NCBI GenBank assembly: GCA_017455385.1 | Contig: JAFTBD010000064.1 | Location: 1-31,742, forward strand | Source: Clostridia bacterium | Lineage (GTDB): Bacteria > Bacillota > Clostridia > Christensenellales > CAG-1252 | Reading direction: 5' to 3' | Length of the DNA stretch: 31,742 nucleotides | In this document: one piece after another, positions 8,030-17,950 of the stretch | How positions within the stretch are numbered: the stretch's first letter is position 1 | Layout: every line of letters starts with the position of its first letter | Notes under the pieces: model-generated | The model's input: the letters and a program-made list of their open reading frames with translations, nothing else | Database searches by the model: none | What the model was told of the DNA's origin: nothing | Translations under genes and position numbers: made by a program

Positions 8030-11000
8030 ATGAAAAACAGAAAGTATTTCAGTGTGATAGCCGCCTATTTGGGCGTTTTGGTAGCAAGCGTGGCGTCCTT
8101 GATCATGATGTACGTCGTCGGTGCTCCCGAGATCGTATTCATCTTGCAGATCGCAGGCATCTTGCTGAACCTTGCGCAGATCACACTCTATGTCGTGCAC
8201 GCCGTCAAATCGGGAAGGGGCGAACCTGCAACGGGAATCAGTCGCCTCATACTTGTCCTGAATCTTGCTTGGTTAGCGCTCACGGCGGCAAATTTCGTCC
8301 TCGCATCTCTCGGCGCCTATCTGCGTCTGGACCTCGCTGTAGTGTGGGTTTGTCAGCTCCTTACGGTGTTTCTCGTGTATTGGATGTGGAGAAGGATCGA
8401 ATATAAAGTTGCGCTCAAGAATTACAGTTGCACCGATAAAGACAAGCTCAAGACGGGCACAACGAGGTATCTCGTTTTCGTCACTATCGTCATCGTCATC
8501 CAGCTCATCTCCGTCGCGCTCCCCATCGCCATTATGAATACGCGCTTCCGCAACGAAGGATTGCAATACAGAAACCTTATGTATGAATCCAGCGAGGACG
8601 GCACCGAGTATTACGTCAAGGGCGTTTACTGGGGCGCAAGCAAGAAAGTCTTCATCCCCGCCGAGTTCTGCGGGCGCAAAGTCACCAAGATACTGGACGG
8701 CGCCATCGATTCCGAAACCGTATGGAATAAACTCATCACGAGCTCAAAAGAGATCGACACCGTCATTTTCGAGGATACGGAAGAGCATCCTTCCAATATC
8801 CGTGAGATCGGCGACAGAGCCATCGTCGGGGATAATATCACCGAGATCACTCTGCCCGCCAGCGTGGAATCCATCGGACAGGAAGCCATCGTCAGTCAGA
8901 ACCTGAAGAAGGTGGAGCTCTTCGCACAGAACGGCAACGTGTATTTCGGCACGTCCATCGTTACCCCCGTCTTGGAGACGCTCTCCATCTCCGCGACTTC
9001 GGACGCGAATATCGTTTTCGAGGACACTTTCCAAAAAGACGGGCTGAGCGTCACCATCGTCAACGATAATGAAGACAAGACCGACACCGATAAGGTGCAG
9101 GAGAAATACAATTATATTCGTGAGAATTATCCCGAGATCCGCGAAGGTCTCAGCGTGGAGAACGTCGAGAAGAAGGTGATCTTGAATTTCGAGTCCCGCA
9201 TGGAAGACGTCTTCGTCCCGAGTAAGATCTTGGATCTCGTCAGCGGCGTCGCGGAGCTCCGCACCTCGATGCTCGACGAGCTGTGGACTTCTACGAATAA
9301 ATTTATCAACGACAGGACTTTCTTCAATAAGGATCTGATCTTCACCGAGCCGTCCACCGGTCTCCGCTATATCTTCCGCGGATGGGAAAATGAGCTCGGG
9401 AAGCTGGTGGTATTCGACTCGGATACCTATAGCGCTCTTTTTAATAAGGATACCACGCTATACGCGCGTTGGGCGAAAGTGTGCAACGTCACCTACGATT
9501 GGGGCAATTATTTCGTCCCGACCGAGACCACCGCGTTGGAGCGCGAATTCATCGTGGGCGAAGAAGTCAATAACTTCGACCTTCCCACTTTCGCGCGCTA
9601 TAACAGGGAAGGGTATCGCGATCTCAAATGGTATTGCTTCGACGAGGCGGATACCGAGCATTACAGCCTCAGCGCCAATTATCTCAGCACCGCGAGCTTC
9701 CGCGATACCGTCGTGTTGACGCCCGTTTGGGAGATGGACTTCCTATCGGTCGGCGTATTATTGGAATACAAAGACGGGGACAATAACCCGAAAGAGACCC
9801 TCAACAGCACCTCCAAGAGCTTTGAGTACGACAAGACGCATGAGCTCAGCGCGATATACAGCATTCGCCATACCCTCAATCAGACCAACCGTTATGCGGT
9901 GAGATGGTCTTTCCGGCCTGCAGAGATAGCGGCTTCTTTCGGCGCGACGGCGACGAATGGATCCTTCGAGCTGCAATACGATCTCGCGGGCAAAGGGCAT
10001 TGCGCGATGTCCAATGTCAAGAACCTTTCCACGGCTTTCACTTGCGAATACGTAGATGAGACGGACGAACTGTGCTTCATTTTCCGCGCGAAGAACGTCT
10101 TGGAGTCGGGTACGTATACCGTCTCCGTCGTCGCCACTTCCGCCAATAACGAACAGGTGGAGACGGTATCCGCGAGCGCGAAGGACGTCACCGCCCTCAT
10201 CGAGAGCAAGCGTCTGTCCGAGAGCGAGTATCAAGACATCGCGCGCAGATACCAGATCTCTTTCCCCGAAGAGTCCTTCGTATTCGACAATACGCCGAAA
10301 TTCATCGAGCCGAGCAAGAATCCGGACGCTCCCATCTCCTTCGGTAACATCCAAGGAAAAAACGGGGAGTCTGCTGTCTCGCCTAAAGGTACCGTTTATC
10401 CCGTGTCTGCGGATATCACCTTCTTGCAAGAGGACGGTACCCCGGATCCGAACTACCTAACTTACACGATCAGATCGTCTTATACTATTTCCAAGATCAA
10501 AGTAAAAGTCGAGTGGAGGATCGACGGCACGGGAGACGATGCGGGTCCGCACTCTATCGTCTATGACGGCGCCGAGCATAGAATGGTCGCCAAGGTCGTG
10601 TCCGCTACCCCCATCGCGGATGAGCTCAGCCTTTTGGGCGATGAGATCCGTACGGACAGCGGCGTCTATATCGTACGTTTGGCTCCTCTCACGGAAGACA
10701 AATCGTACGAATTCGATCTCACAGAGGACGAGCTCAGTTGCACTTGGACGATCACCCCGCGCCCCGTCAATTTGGTCTGGAGCTCGACGAGGACTGTCTA
10801 TAACGGACTGGAGCAGACAGTCACCGCGACGGTCGGCAACCTTTGCACGAATCGTCAGGATGAGGAATGCACCGTGACGGCGTACCAAGACAACGTCAAA
10901 CTCGGGGCGGGCGTATATACCCCCAAGGTGCTCAGTATCTCCAACGAGAAGAACTACACCTTGACGGATGCAGTCAACAGCACGTGGAATTGGACGATCG

Positions 11001-14000
11001 ACAAGAAAGCCGTGACGGTCTTGTGGTCTTTCGGCAACTATAATGAAAGCGACGGTTTCCACACCACCTATAACGCGCTGGATCAGAAAGACGGTATCCG
11101 CGCCGTGGCGACGAATCCCTGCACGAATGCGCAGGGCGTGGAGGACGCCATCTCCTTCCTGTATACGGGCGCCGTGCGCGGTGAAGAGGAGAAAGATATC
11201 GCTTTGGATAGCGTCATCTTCCGCAATGCGGGCAACTACACCCTCTCCATCGTCGGCATCCAAGGTGAAGCGGCGAATAACTATACCATCGACTATCTCG
11301 CGGTGGACGTGAAGACCGATAGATCCAAGAGCTGTAATTGGACGATCGAGAAGAAAGCGTTGGAGAAGAAATGGTTCGCCGATTATTCCTCCGACTTCGC
11401 AAGCGGCATCGTTTACGACGGCGCGAAATACACCTTCGACCTCGTCGTGGAAGGTTTCCAAGGCACCGACGTTCAGGACATCACAGCGGCGAATTTCGTC
11501 GTTGCAAAGAGCGACGTCGACCTCACGCTGACCGGCAGATATGCGGACGGAAACGATACGAAATACATCTTGAGCCTGACCGTGATACGCGCTTGTCGTT
11601 ATAAGATGGACGTCAGCGCGGAACTCGCCAATTACACCCTGCCGGAGACGACGGGGACGAGCGTCGATTATTTCACTGTCTCGCCGAAGGCTCTTTCCTT
11701 TAATTGGTATACGAATCAAGCCTGCACCGAGGCGTATTCCTCTTTGATCTATCGCGGCACCGATCACGAGATCTTCGCGAAGCCGGTGGAAGAACTCTGC
11801 TGGAATGAGGCGCTGAATGCGAGAGACACCTTGACCGTGACCCGCGGCGGCGTCTTTAAGGTAGCGAATGCGGGCACCTACACCGCCACCGTCGCGGCGC
11901 TCGATAACCGCGATTACACCGTTGCGGACGGCTACACCGATAAGGAATGGACCATCACGCCGAAGACGTTGACCATCACCTCCAATACCGACGTGGATAC
12001 CGTTTACGGCGGTGACGTGAAGACCGCGTACTTGACCTTGTCCGGCTTCGTGAATGGGGAAGCGGCGGCTATGCCCACCGTCACCCCCGCGGACGCTCTC
12101 GCGATCACTTGCGCCGAAGGCGGCATTTTGGTCGGCGCTGCTGATGATGACGCCTATGTCATCACGCTCAAGGCGGTCAACGCCAAGGCATATACGCTGA
12201 CGCTGTCCGACGTGAAGACGGCATATAACGGTTTGGATATGAAGAATTATACCCTCGCCGCGGAAAAGAGCGTCACCCTGACGATCGGCAAATTGACTGC
12301 CGAATTGACTTGGACCGCAGCCGAGGGAGCGAACTATACCTACGACGGGACGGTCAGGGTGGTCTCCGCCTCCGTCACCAATGCGGTGCAGAATGCTTGG
12401 AAAGATCCCAAGCAGGACGCCCCCGTCCTCTCTTACGTCGGCGGGAACGACAGCACCTCGAAGAGGAATGTCGGCGTCTATGTGACGACGGTCTCCGCTA
12501 TCGACGACGAGAACTACGCCCTGCCGAGCGAGGCGAGCGCGAAAGTGCGCAATTGGTCCATCCAGCGTCCCGCGGCATTGACGCATAGCTGGAACGGATT
12601 GAATGCGACCTATAATAAGACTTCCAAGGTCGCCACCTTGACTATCTCCGGTCTTATGGCGTCCGACTGTGCGGCTACATGGGACAATGAGGACAACGTC
12701 ACGGTCAGCGTATCGCCGAGTCTGCCCTATACCTTCACGCCGAACCCGACCGATCATGAAGTGAGTTTCTCTTTCTCCAATGTGGATGCTGCCACCTTCG
12801 ACATCACCGTTACGGTGAAAGACAGGAATTATTCCGAGACGGATCTCGTCTTTGACGGCACCTTCACCATCGCGAAGAAGGTCTTGACCTTTAATTGGTC
12901 CACTTCGTACGATCTCGAATTCGATAACAAGGGGCACACAGATGCCTATATCGCTACAGCGAATAACTTGGAGATCGGAGACAGTATCACGGGATTCACC
13001 TATTCCAATACGGACGACTGTAAGTATGTCGGAGAGCATTCCACCAAGATCGAGACCATCGTCGGCGGCACGGGCAGCGCGAACTACGCCTTGCCTGCAA
13101 GCGATGATGCGAAGACGTATCATTGGTCGATCACGCCGCGTATTCTTTCGGGTGTGCAGTTCAAGCAGAATAGCGAAGTCGTGAACAGTGCCACCTTCAC
13201 GTACGGCGATACGAGCGCCGTCGTTTCGCTTGCTTGGATCGACTACAAGGGTACCTTGTCCTTCGCGGGTAAGGGTGTGACGGTCACGCCCGCGGCCGGC
13301 ACGATCGATACGCCGGGCGGCGAAAGCACCGCTTCGATCGATTTCAGCGGGGTGGCAGCCGGTATCTATACCATCACGGTACCCGCTTTCACGAATGAGA
13401 ACAATCATACTCTCGAAGCGACATGCGAATTCACGGTGACCATTACCCCGAGTCAGTTACGCGTCAATGCGCCCGACGGTCTGACCTATAACGGCGCATC
13501 GCAGACCTACGGCATCACCGTCACGGGACTTGCCGAGGGAGACGCTGCGGGCGACGTATATGAGATCACAGGCAATACGCAGACGAATGCGGGCAACTAT
13601 ACGGCGTACGTCAGATTGAATCAAGCCAAGAGCGCAAACTACCTCTTGGAAGCGAATGAGAATAATAACCTTTCGAATACCGAGAGGAGCGTCTCTTGGA
13701 GCATCGCGAAGAAAGCGCTCTCGGTCGCTTGGACGGGCGCATCGTCCACGTATACCTATAACGGAACGCCCCAGACCTATGCGATCACCGTCACGGGATA
13801 CCAAGACGGAGAGGGCGACGGTAAGGGAGTCTCTTATACCATCGGCGGCGACGGTAACGAGCAGACGAACGTCGGCAATTATACCATCACGCTGACCGCC
13901 ATCGGCAATTATACCTTCGAAAGTGGCGCGACTGTTCTCGAGAAGACTTGGTCGATCGAGAAGAGGGTGCTGAGCGGCTTCACTTGGTCGAATGCAGTCG

Positions 14001-17000
14001 GCTTCGTCTATGACAGAACGGAGAAAACGGTCACCGCGACGGCGGGCAATGCCGTCGGCGCCGTTACCTTCACCTACAGCACCAACGCCGTGAGCACCAA
14101 CGGCGCGACGAGCGCAGGCGATTACAAGACGGTCCTCACAGGCATCGTCGGAGAGGCGAACAATAATAACTATGCGTTGCCTGTCGATGAAGTTGCCAAG
14201 AATTGGAGCATCGCGAAGGCGGAGCTCACCATCGATTGGACGGACTATACCGCAGGGACGACCTATACCTATAACGGCTTAGAGCGGGAATATCGCGTCA
14301 CAGTGAACGGCGTGATCGACGGAGACGCGCACGGCAATGTGTATGCCGTCAACGGCAATTTCCGCAAGGATGCGGGCGAGACTTCCGTTACGGTCTCGAT
14401 CAAGGATGCCACGAACTACAAGTTCGCGAATGGCGTAACGACGCAGCGGACTTGGACCATCGCTAAGAGGCAGCTTGACGTCACTTGGACGGATAGCGCC
14501 ACCGAATATACCTATAACGGCTTGGCACAGACCTATCGCGTCGACGTCAGCGGCGTGCAGATCGGCGATGAGAACGTTTATACCGTTACCGACAATCAAT
14601 TCACGGACGTCGGCACCCGTACCGCGACGGTAACTATCAATCAGGCACATACGAAGAACTACATCCTTGCAGGTGGGGCAACGGCAGTGACCTCAGACAG
14701 TTGGACGATCGCGCCGAAGGTGATCAACATCACGAATGCGGATCTCGATAAGACTTCCGCCGTCTATTCTCGCAATGAGATCACCTTTACGCTGTCTATT
14801 GCGCCCGCGGGCGAGCCTGCCACGGCGCAAGTGTATGCGCGCGATCTCACGTCCATTCGGACGTCCTGCTCGCTCACCAAATCGGAGAATATCACGGCAG
14901 ACTTCGCATATCAGAATAATACCCTCAAGATACTCTTGAAGGTCACGAACGCGGGTGATTATACCGTCACTTTGAATGGTTTGAACGGTAACTACACCAT
15001 CGGTAACAACAAACAAGTCTCCTTTGCGGTGGAGAAGAAGACCATCACGGCGGATCTCATCACCTTGAAGGCAAATTCTTTCGAGTATTCGGGCGCAGTG
15101 GTCACGCCTGTCGTGCTCATCGACGATCAAGAATTGATGCAGAGCCATATCAGTCGTACGGGTACAACGTCCGCAACGAACGCGAATACCTCCACCCCGA
15201 ATTATTCCATGACCGTGAATGGACTCACGGATGACAATTACAAACTCGGGAATGAGGTCACCAAGACCTTGACCTGGACGATCACGCCGAAAACGCTCGG
15301 CGGCGTTACCGCTTCTTATAAACTCGGGACGCAAACGGTCACTCGTTTCACTTACGGAGACCAGAATGCCATCGTGACTCTTACTTGGGAAGGCGCTGTG
15401 GGCGCATTGACCTTCGCCGACAGAGTGAGCACGACGGGAGGCGTCTTGAATACCTCGAATGCAGGTACCGCCACGATAAACTTCAGCGGAGTGTCCGCAG
15501 GTACGTACACCATCACCGTCGCGGCTTTCTCGAACGTGAACGATCATTCTTTGGCGAGTGATCGGATATTCACCGTCGTGGTGGATCCGAAGATCCTTAC
15601 GATCACGCCTCCGTCCACCGCTTTGACGTATAACGGCACCGAGCAAACGTACGGCGTTTCCGTATCGGGATTCGTTCTCGGTCAGAAGCTGAGCGACGTT
15701 TGTACCATCAGCGGTGACACGAAGAAAACCGCTGCGGGCAGTTACACTTGGAACCTTGCGGTAGATAAGAGCACCGACTACGTGGTGGATAATGAAGGTC
15801 ATACCACCAAGGCGTTGCCTTGGTCCATCGCCAAGGCGAGCCTCGCCGTGACATGGCTTGATCTCGATGCGCAAACGCCGTATACCTATGACGGCAGTAC
15901 GAAGACGTATCGCATCAACGTTGAGCATAATGCCGCGGGTGACGCTGCGGATGATGTGTTTGAGATCGCCGGCAACACGCAGAAGAATGCGGGTAATTAT
16001 ACGGCGAGCGTCACGTTGAATCAAGCTAAGAGCGCCAATTACAAGTTCGAAGGTTATGCGGATAGCGTCCGTTATCTTGAGAAGAATTGGTCGATCGCGA
16101 AGAGCGAGCTGTCCGTCAACTGGACAACGCAGAGCTTTACTTACGATGGAACGAAGAAAACCTACGAAGTGGTCGTCAACGGATGCGCGCCGGACGAAGG
16201 CGTGGGCGTCTCGTATTCGGTCTCCGGTAACGAGCAAACGAATGCGGGAAGCTACACGGTGTCCGTTAGCTTGAAAGACAGCAATAACTATACCTTGTCC
16301 GGTGAGACGTCCACAGGCTGGTCCATCCTCAAGCAGACTTTGACCGTCACTTGGATAAACGCGAACAAGACGTACACCTATGACGGAACTGTGCAGGAAT
16401 ACAATATTTCTGTCAGTGAGGATTTAGATAGACACTTATTGGGTCACAGCTATTCCCTTTCCGATAACGAGAAGAAGGATGTCGGCACTTACTATGCGAA
16501 GGTCGACATCATTGACGGTAACTACAAGTTCGCGAACGAAAGTGATGACGTTACACAGATCTCGAGTCAATGGGAGATCAAGAAGAAGGCGCTCAGACTC
16601 GTCTTTACGGATGAATATCAATATACGGGTTCTCCGATCTCGCCGGTGTACAGCGTGACCGATGCGAAAGGGGATCCTTATGACATTACAAACAGTATGA
16701 ATGTCACATTTACTCCGAAGACCAATGTATCATCGAATAATACGATCACGTTCACTTTGGATAAAAACCATTGTTTTGAGAATGCGGTGACCGCCAAGAC
16801 CCTTAATTGGAGTATCGTGAAGAGACAGCTGAGTGTCGGCTTTACGAAATTCGAGAATAATGCGGTCGTTTATGACGGGGAAGTGCATCAATCTACGGCG
16901 AAGATCATCAATAAGGAGACCGATCTGGAAGGCTATTCGAATTACTGTACCGTTACGCTGAAAAATGCTGCCGGCGAAGTCGTGGACGATCCGATCAATG

Positions 17001-17950
17001 CAGGATCCTACACCTTGTCGGTCACGCTCAACGATCCCGGCAACTTTGCTATCGTGAGTGATTCTTCCTCCTATACTTGGAGCATCTTGCCGAAGGAATT
17101 GACCCTGACTTGTGCGGAGAATCAGTCCTTTACCTATGACAAGTCTGAGCACGGTATCATTTACACGATAAAAGAAGGCAATACGACGCTGAATGCGACG
17201 CAGATCAATAGTTTGCTCGATGTGGAGCACGAGACCGCAACGAATGGAGGTTCGTACTGGGCGACTTTCACTTGCAAGAGCGGGAATTACGTATTTAAGA
17301 AAGGGAATAGCACCTATTCTTCTTTGAGCGTCAAATGGAGCATCGCGGCGAGACTCTTGACCACCAGCACCAGCGAAGGACAGCCGAATTTGATCGCACA
17401 GATCAAGGATACGACCGTAGCGGACCCGAAATGGGTGGAATACAGCGAAGCGGAAACCTATCCTTATAAAGGGGAAGACGCCTATCTCTTCCGATTCTTG
17501 ATCCAATACAAGAAGAATGCATCGGACCAGACCGTCACGGAAGATCTTCCGGTTATCCGATATATGAATAGTGATGAAAATCCGTATGCATTTGGCTCCA
17601 CGATAGAGATATCGTGGGCGATCGACCCGAATTATGCGAGCAACTATACGGGTGGTGGTAGTTACTTGATCGGGATCGCGAACTACACCTTGGACGTCAA
17701 GGCAAGAGTCCAGCCCGGAGAGCCTGTGCTGGAGTATACCGTCGCGGAATTGAAAGCGGCGGTAGTCGGCTCGGATACCTTCCTTGAAAGTGAGCTGACT
17801 TTTGAATACTATGACTCCACCTCGCAAAAGGTAAAGGAAGCCGATCTGGAGGTCGGAACAAAGTATAAGGTGAAAGTGAGCACCTTTAATGACAATATCG
17901 TCATCAGTAACAGTACGAATGTTTCATTCATATTAAAGGGGAATGCGTAA
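8030..17950 (+). CDS. giant membrane-anchored surface protein with about 25 MBG-type repeats
   Basis: A 3306-residue protein; GGAGGA at 8017-8022 lies 7 bases before the ATG. The first 170 residues carry five hydrophobic segments (about 6-28, 32-57, 70-92, 98-118, 146-168). Positive residues cluster at the N-terminus and in loops 2-3 and 4-5, so the remaining 3100 or so residues should face outward. Next come a short BspA-like leucine-rich stretch (190-345), InlB/Flg_new-type segments ending 'LYARWA' and 'LTPVWE' (about 440-570), a unique region (570-820), and about 25 tandem repeats of 75-105 residues (822-3102). The repeats have cores such as 'YTYNGxxQTY', 'NAGNYT' and linkers 'WSIAKKxL', as in MBG-type Ig-like domains. 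A non-repeat tail ends the chain; there is no LPXTG or C-terminal anchor. Likely an extended stalk or adhesin; ligand unknown. The stop overlaps the next ATG by one base. Confidence 0.9.
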   Translation: MKNRKYFSVIAAYLGVLVASVASLIMMYVVGAPEIVFILQIAGILLNLAQITLYVVHAVKSGRGEPATGISRLILVLNLAWLALTAANFVLASLGAYLRLDLAVVWVCQLLTVFLVYWMWRRIEYKVALKNYSCTDKDKLKTGTTRYLVFVTIVIVIQLISVALPIAIMNTRFRNEGLQYRNLMYESSEDGTEYYVKGVYWGASKKVFIPAEFCGRKVTKILDGAIDSETVWNKLITSSKEIDTVIFEDTEEHPSNIREIGDRAIVGDNITEITLPASVESIGQEAIVSQNLKKVELFAQNGNVYFGTSIVTPVLETLSISATSDANIVFEDTFQKDGLSVTIVNDNEDKTDTDKVQEKYNYIRENYPEIREGLSVENVEKKVILNFESRMEDVFVPSKILDLVSGVAELRTSMLDELWTSTNKFINDRTFFNKDLIFTEPSTGLRYIFRGWENELGKLVVFDSDTYSALFNKDTTLYARWAKVCNVTYDWGNYFVPTETTALEREFIVGEEVNNFDLPTFARYNREGYRDLKWYCFDEADTEHYSLSANYLSTASFRDTVVLTPVWEMDFLSVGVLLEYKDGDNNPKETLNSTSKSFEYDKTHELSAIYSIRHTLNQTNRYAVRWSFRPAEIAASFGATATNGSFELQYDLAGKGHCAMSNVKNLSTAFTCEYVDETDELCFIFRAKNVLESGTYTVSVVATSANNEQVETVSASAKDVTALIESKRLSESEYQDIARRYQISFPEESFVFDNTPKFIEPSKNPDAPISFGNIQGKNGESAVSPKGTVYPVSADITFLQEDGTPDPNYLTYTIRSSYTISKIKVKVEWRIDGTGDDAGPHSIVYDGAEHRMVAKVVSATPIADELSLLGDEIRTDSGVYIVRLAPLTEDKSYEFDLTEDELSCTWTITPRPVNLVWSSTRTVYNGLEQTVTATVGNLCTNRQDEECTVTAYQDNVKLGAGVYTPKVLSISNEKNYTLTDAVNSTWNWTIDKKAVTVLWSFGNYNESDGFHTTYNALDQKDGIRAVATNPCTNAQGVEDAISFLYTGAVRGEEEKDIALDSVIFRNAGNYTLSIVGIQGEAANNYTIDYLAVDVKTDRSKSCNWTIEKKALEKKWFADYSSDFASGIVYDGAKYTFDLVVEGFQGTDVQDITAANFVVAKSDVDLTLTGRYADGNDTKYILSLTVIRACRYKMDVSAELANYTLPETTGTSVDYFTVSPKALSFNWYTNQACTEAYSSLIYRGTDHEIFAKPVEELCWNEALNARDTLTVTRGGVFKVANAGTYTATVAALDNRDYTVADGYTDKEWTITPKTLTITSNTDVDTVYGGDVKTAYLTLSGFVNGEAAAMPTVTPADALAITCAEGGILVGAADDDAYVITLKAVNAKAYTLTLSDVKTAYNGLDMKNYTLAAEKSVTLTIGKLTAELTWTAAEGANYTYDGTVRVVSASVTNAVQNAWKDPKQDAPVLSYVGGNDSTSKRNVGVYVTTVSAIDDENYALPSEASAKVRNWSIQRPAALTHSWNGLNATYNKTSKVATLTISGLMASDCAATWDNEDNVTVSVSPSLPYTFTPNPTDHEVSFSFSNVDAATFDITVTVKDRNYSETDLVFDGTFTIAKKVLTFNWSTSYDLEFDNKGHTDAYIATANNLEIGDSITGFTYSNTDDCKYVGEHSTKIETIVGGTGSANYALPASDDAKTYHWSITPRILSGVQFKQNSEVVNSATFTYGDTSAVVSLAWIDYKGTLSFAGKGVTVTPAAGTIDTPGGESTASIDFSGVAAGIYTITVPAFTNENNHTLEATCEFTVTITPSQLRVNAPDGLTYNGASQTYGITVTGLAEGDAAGDVYEITGNTQTNAGNYTAYVRLNQAKSANYLLEANENNNLSNTERSVSWSIAKKALSVAWTGASSTYTYNGTPQTYAITVTGYQDGEGDGKGVSYTIGGDGNEQTNVGNYTITLTAIGNYTFESGATVLEKTWSIEKRVLSGFTWSNAVGFVYDRTEKTVTATAGNAVGAVTFTYSTNAVSTNGATSAGDYKTVLTGIVGEANNNNYALPVDEVAKNWSIAKAELTIDWTDYTAGTTYTYNGLEREYRVTVNGVIDGDAHGNVYAVNGNFRKDAGETSVTVSIKDATNYKFANGVTTQRTWTIAKRQLDVTWTDSATEYTYNGLAQTYRVDVSGVQIGDENVYTVTDNQFTDVGTRTATVTINQAHTKNYILAGGATAVTSDSWTIAPKVINITNADLDKTSAVYSRNEITFTLSIAPAGEPATAQVYARDLTSIRTSCSLTKSENITADFAYQNNTLKILLKVTNAGDYTVTLNGLNGNYTIGNNKQVSFAVEKKTITADLITLKANSFEYSGAVVTPVVLIDDQELMQSHISRTGTTSATNANTSTPNYSMTVNGLTDDNYKLGNEVTKTLTWTITPKTLGGVTASYKLGTQTVTRFTYGDQNAIVTLTWEGAVGALTFADRVSTTGGVLNTSNAGTATINFSGVSAGTYTITVAAFSNVNDHSLASDRIFTVVVDPKILTITPPSTALTYNGTEQTYGVSVSGFVLGQKLSDVCTISGDTKKTAAGSYTWNLAVDKSTDYVVDNEGHTTKALPWSIAKASLAVTWLDLDAQTPYTYDGSTKTYRINVEHNAAGDAADDVFEIAGNTQKNAGNYTASVTLNQAKSANYKFEGYADSVRYLEKNWSIAKSELSVNWTTQSFTYDGTKKTYEVVVNGCAPDEGVGVSYSVSGNEQTNAGSYTVSVSLKDSNNYTLSGETSTGWSILKQTLTVTWINANKTYTYDGTVQEYNISVSEDLDRHLLGHSYSLSDNEKKDVGTYYAKVDIIDGNYKFANESDDVTQISSQWEIKKKALRLVFTDEYQYTGSPISPVYSVTDAKGDPYDITNSMNVTFTPKTNVSSNNTITFTLDKNHCFENAVTAKTLNWSIVKRQLSVGFTKFENNAVVYDGEVHQSTAKIINKETDLEGYSNYCTVTLKNAAGEVVDDPINAGSYTLSVTLNDPGNFAIVSDSSSYTWSILPKELTLTCAENQSFTYDKSEHGIIYTIKEGNTTLNATQINSLLDVEHETATNGGSYWATFTCKSGNYVFKKGNSTYSSLSVKWSIAARLLTTSTSEGQPNLIAQIKDTTVADPKWVEYSEAETYPYKGEDAYLFRFLIQYKKNASDQTVTEDLPVIRYMNSDENPYAFGSTIEISWAIDPNYASNYTGGGSYLIGIANYTLDVKARVQPGEPVLEYTVAELKAAVVGSDTFLESELTFEYYDSTSQKVKEADLEVGTKYKVKVSTFNDNIVISNSTNVSFILKGNA
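10493..17340 (+). repeat. tandem MBG-type Ig-like repeat array (about 25 units)
   Basis: The coding sequence repeats with a period of roughly 230-320 bases. Each unit opens with a strand after a 'W-x-I-x-K/P' linker, followed by 'Y-D/N-G' about 12-20 residues in and 'N-x-G-x-Y' about 50 residues in. Units are diverged overall. Two are of a longer form ('TFTYGD...DFSGV.AG.YTITV', at 13136-13449 and 15287-15589), and one 120-base segment is nearly repeated (13532-13651 and 15932-16051), which points to internal duplication or gene conversion. Confidence 0.85.

Noticed and set aside
11638..11658. 'LPETTG' in the giant protein resembling a sortase motif
   Set aside because: The order is L-P-E-T-T-G, not L-P-x-T-G. 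It lies far from the C-terminus and no hydrophobic segment or basic tail follows.
10457..13408. Long minus-strand open frame (983 codons) opposite the MBG repeats
   Set aside because: It lies wholly inside a well-supported repeat gene, its translation is an Arg/Asp/Gly/His-rich pattern that mirrors the repeats, and it shows no known motif. It is a by-product of codon use.
14693..16237. Second long minus-strand open frame (514 codons)
   Set aside because: Same explanation: antisense of the MBG array, with no recognisable domain.
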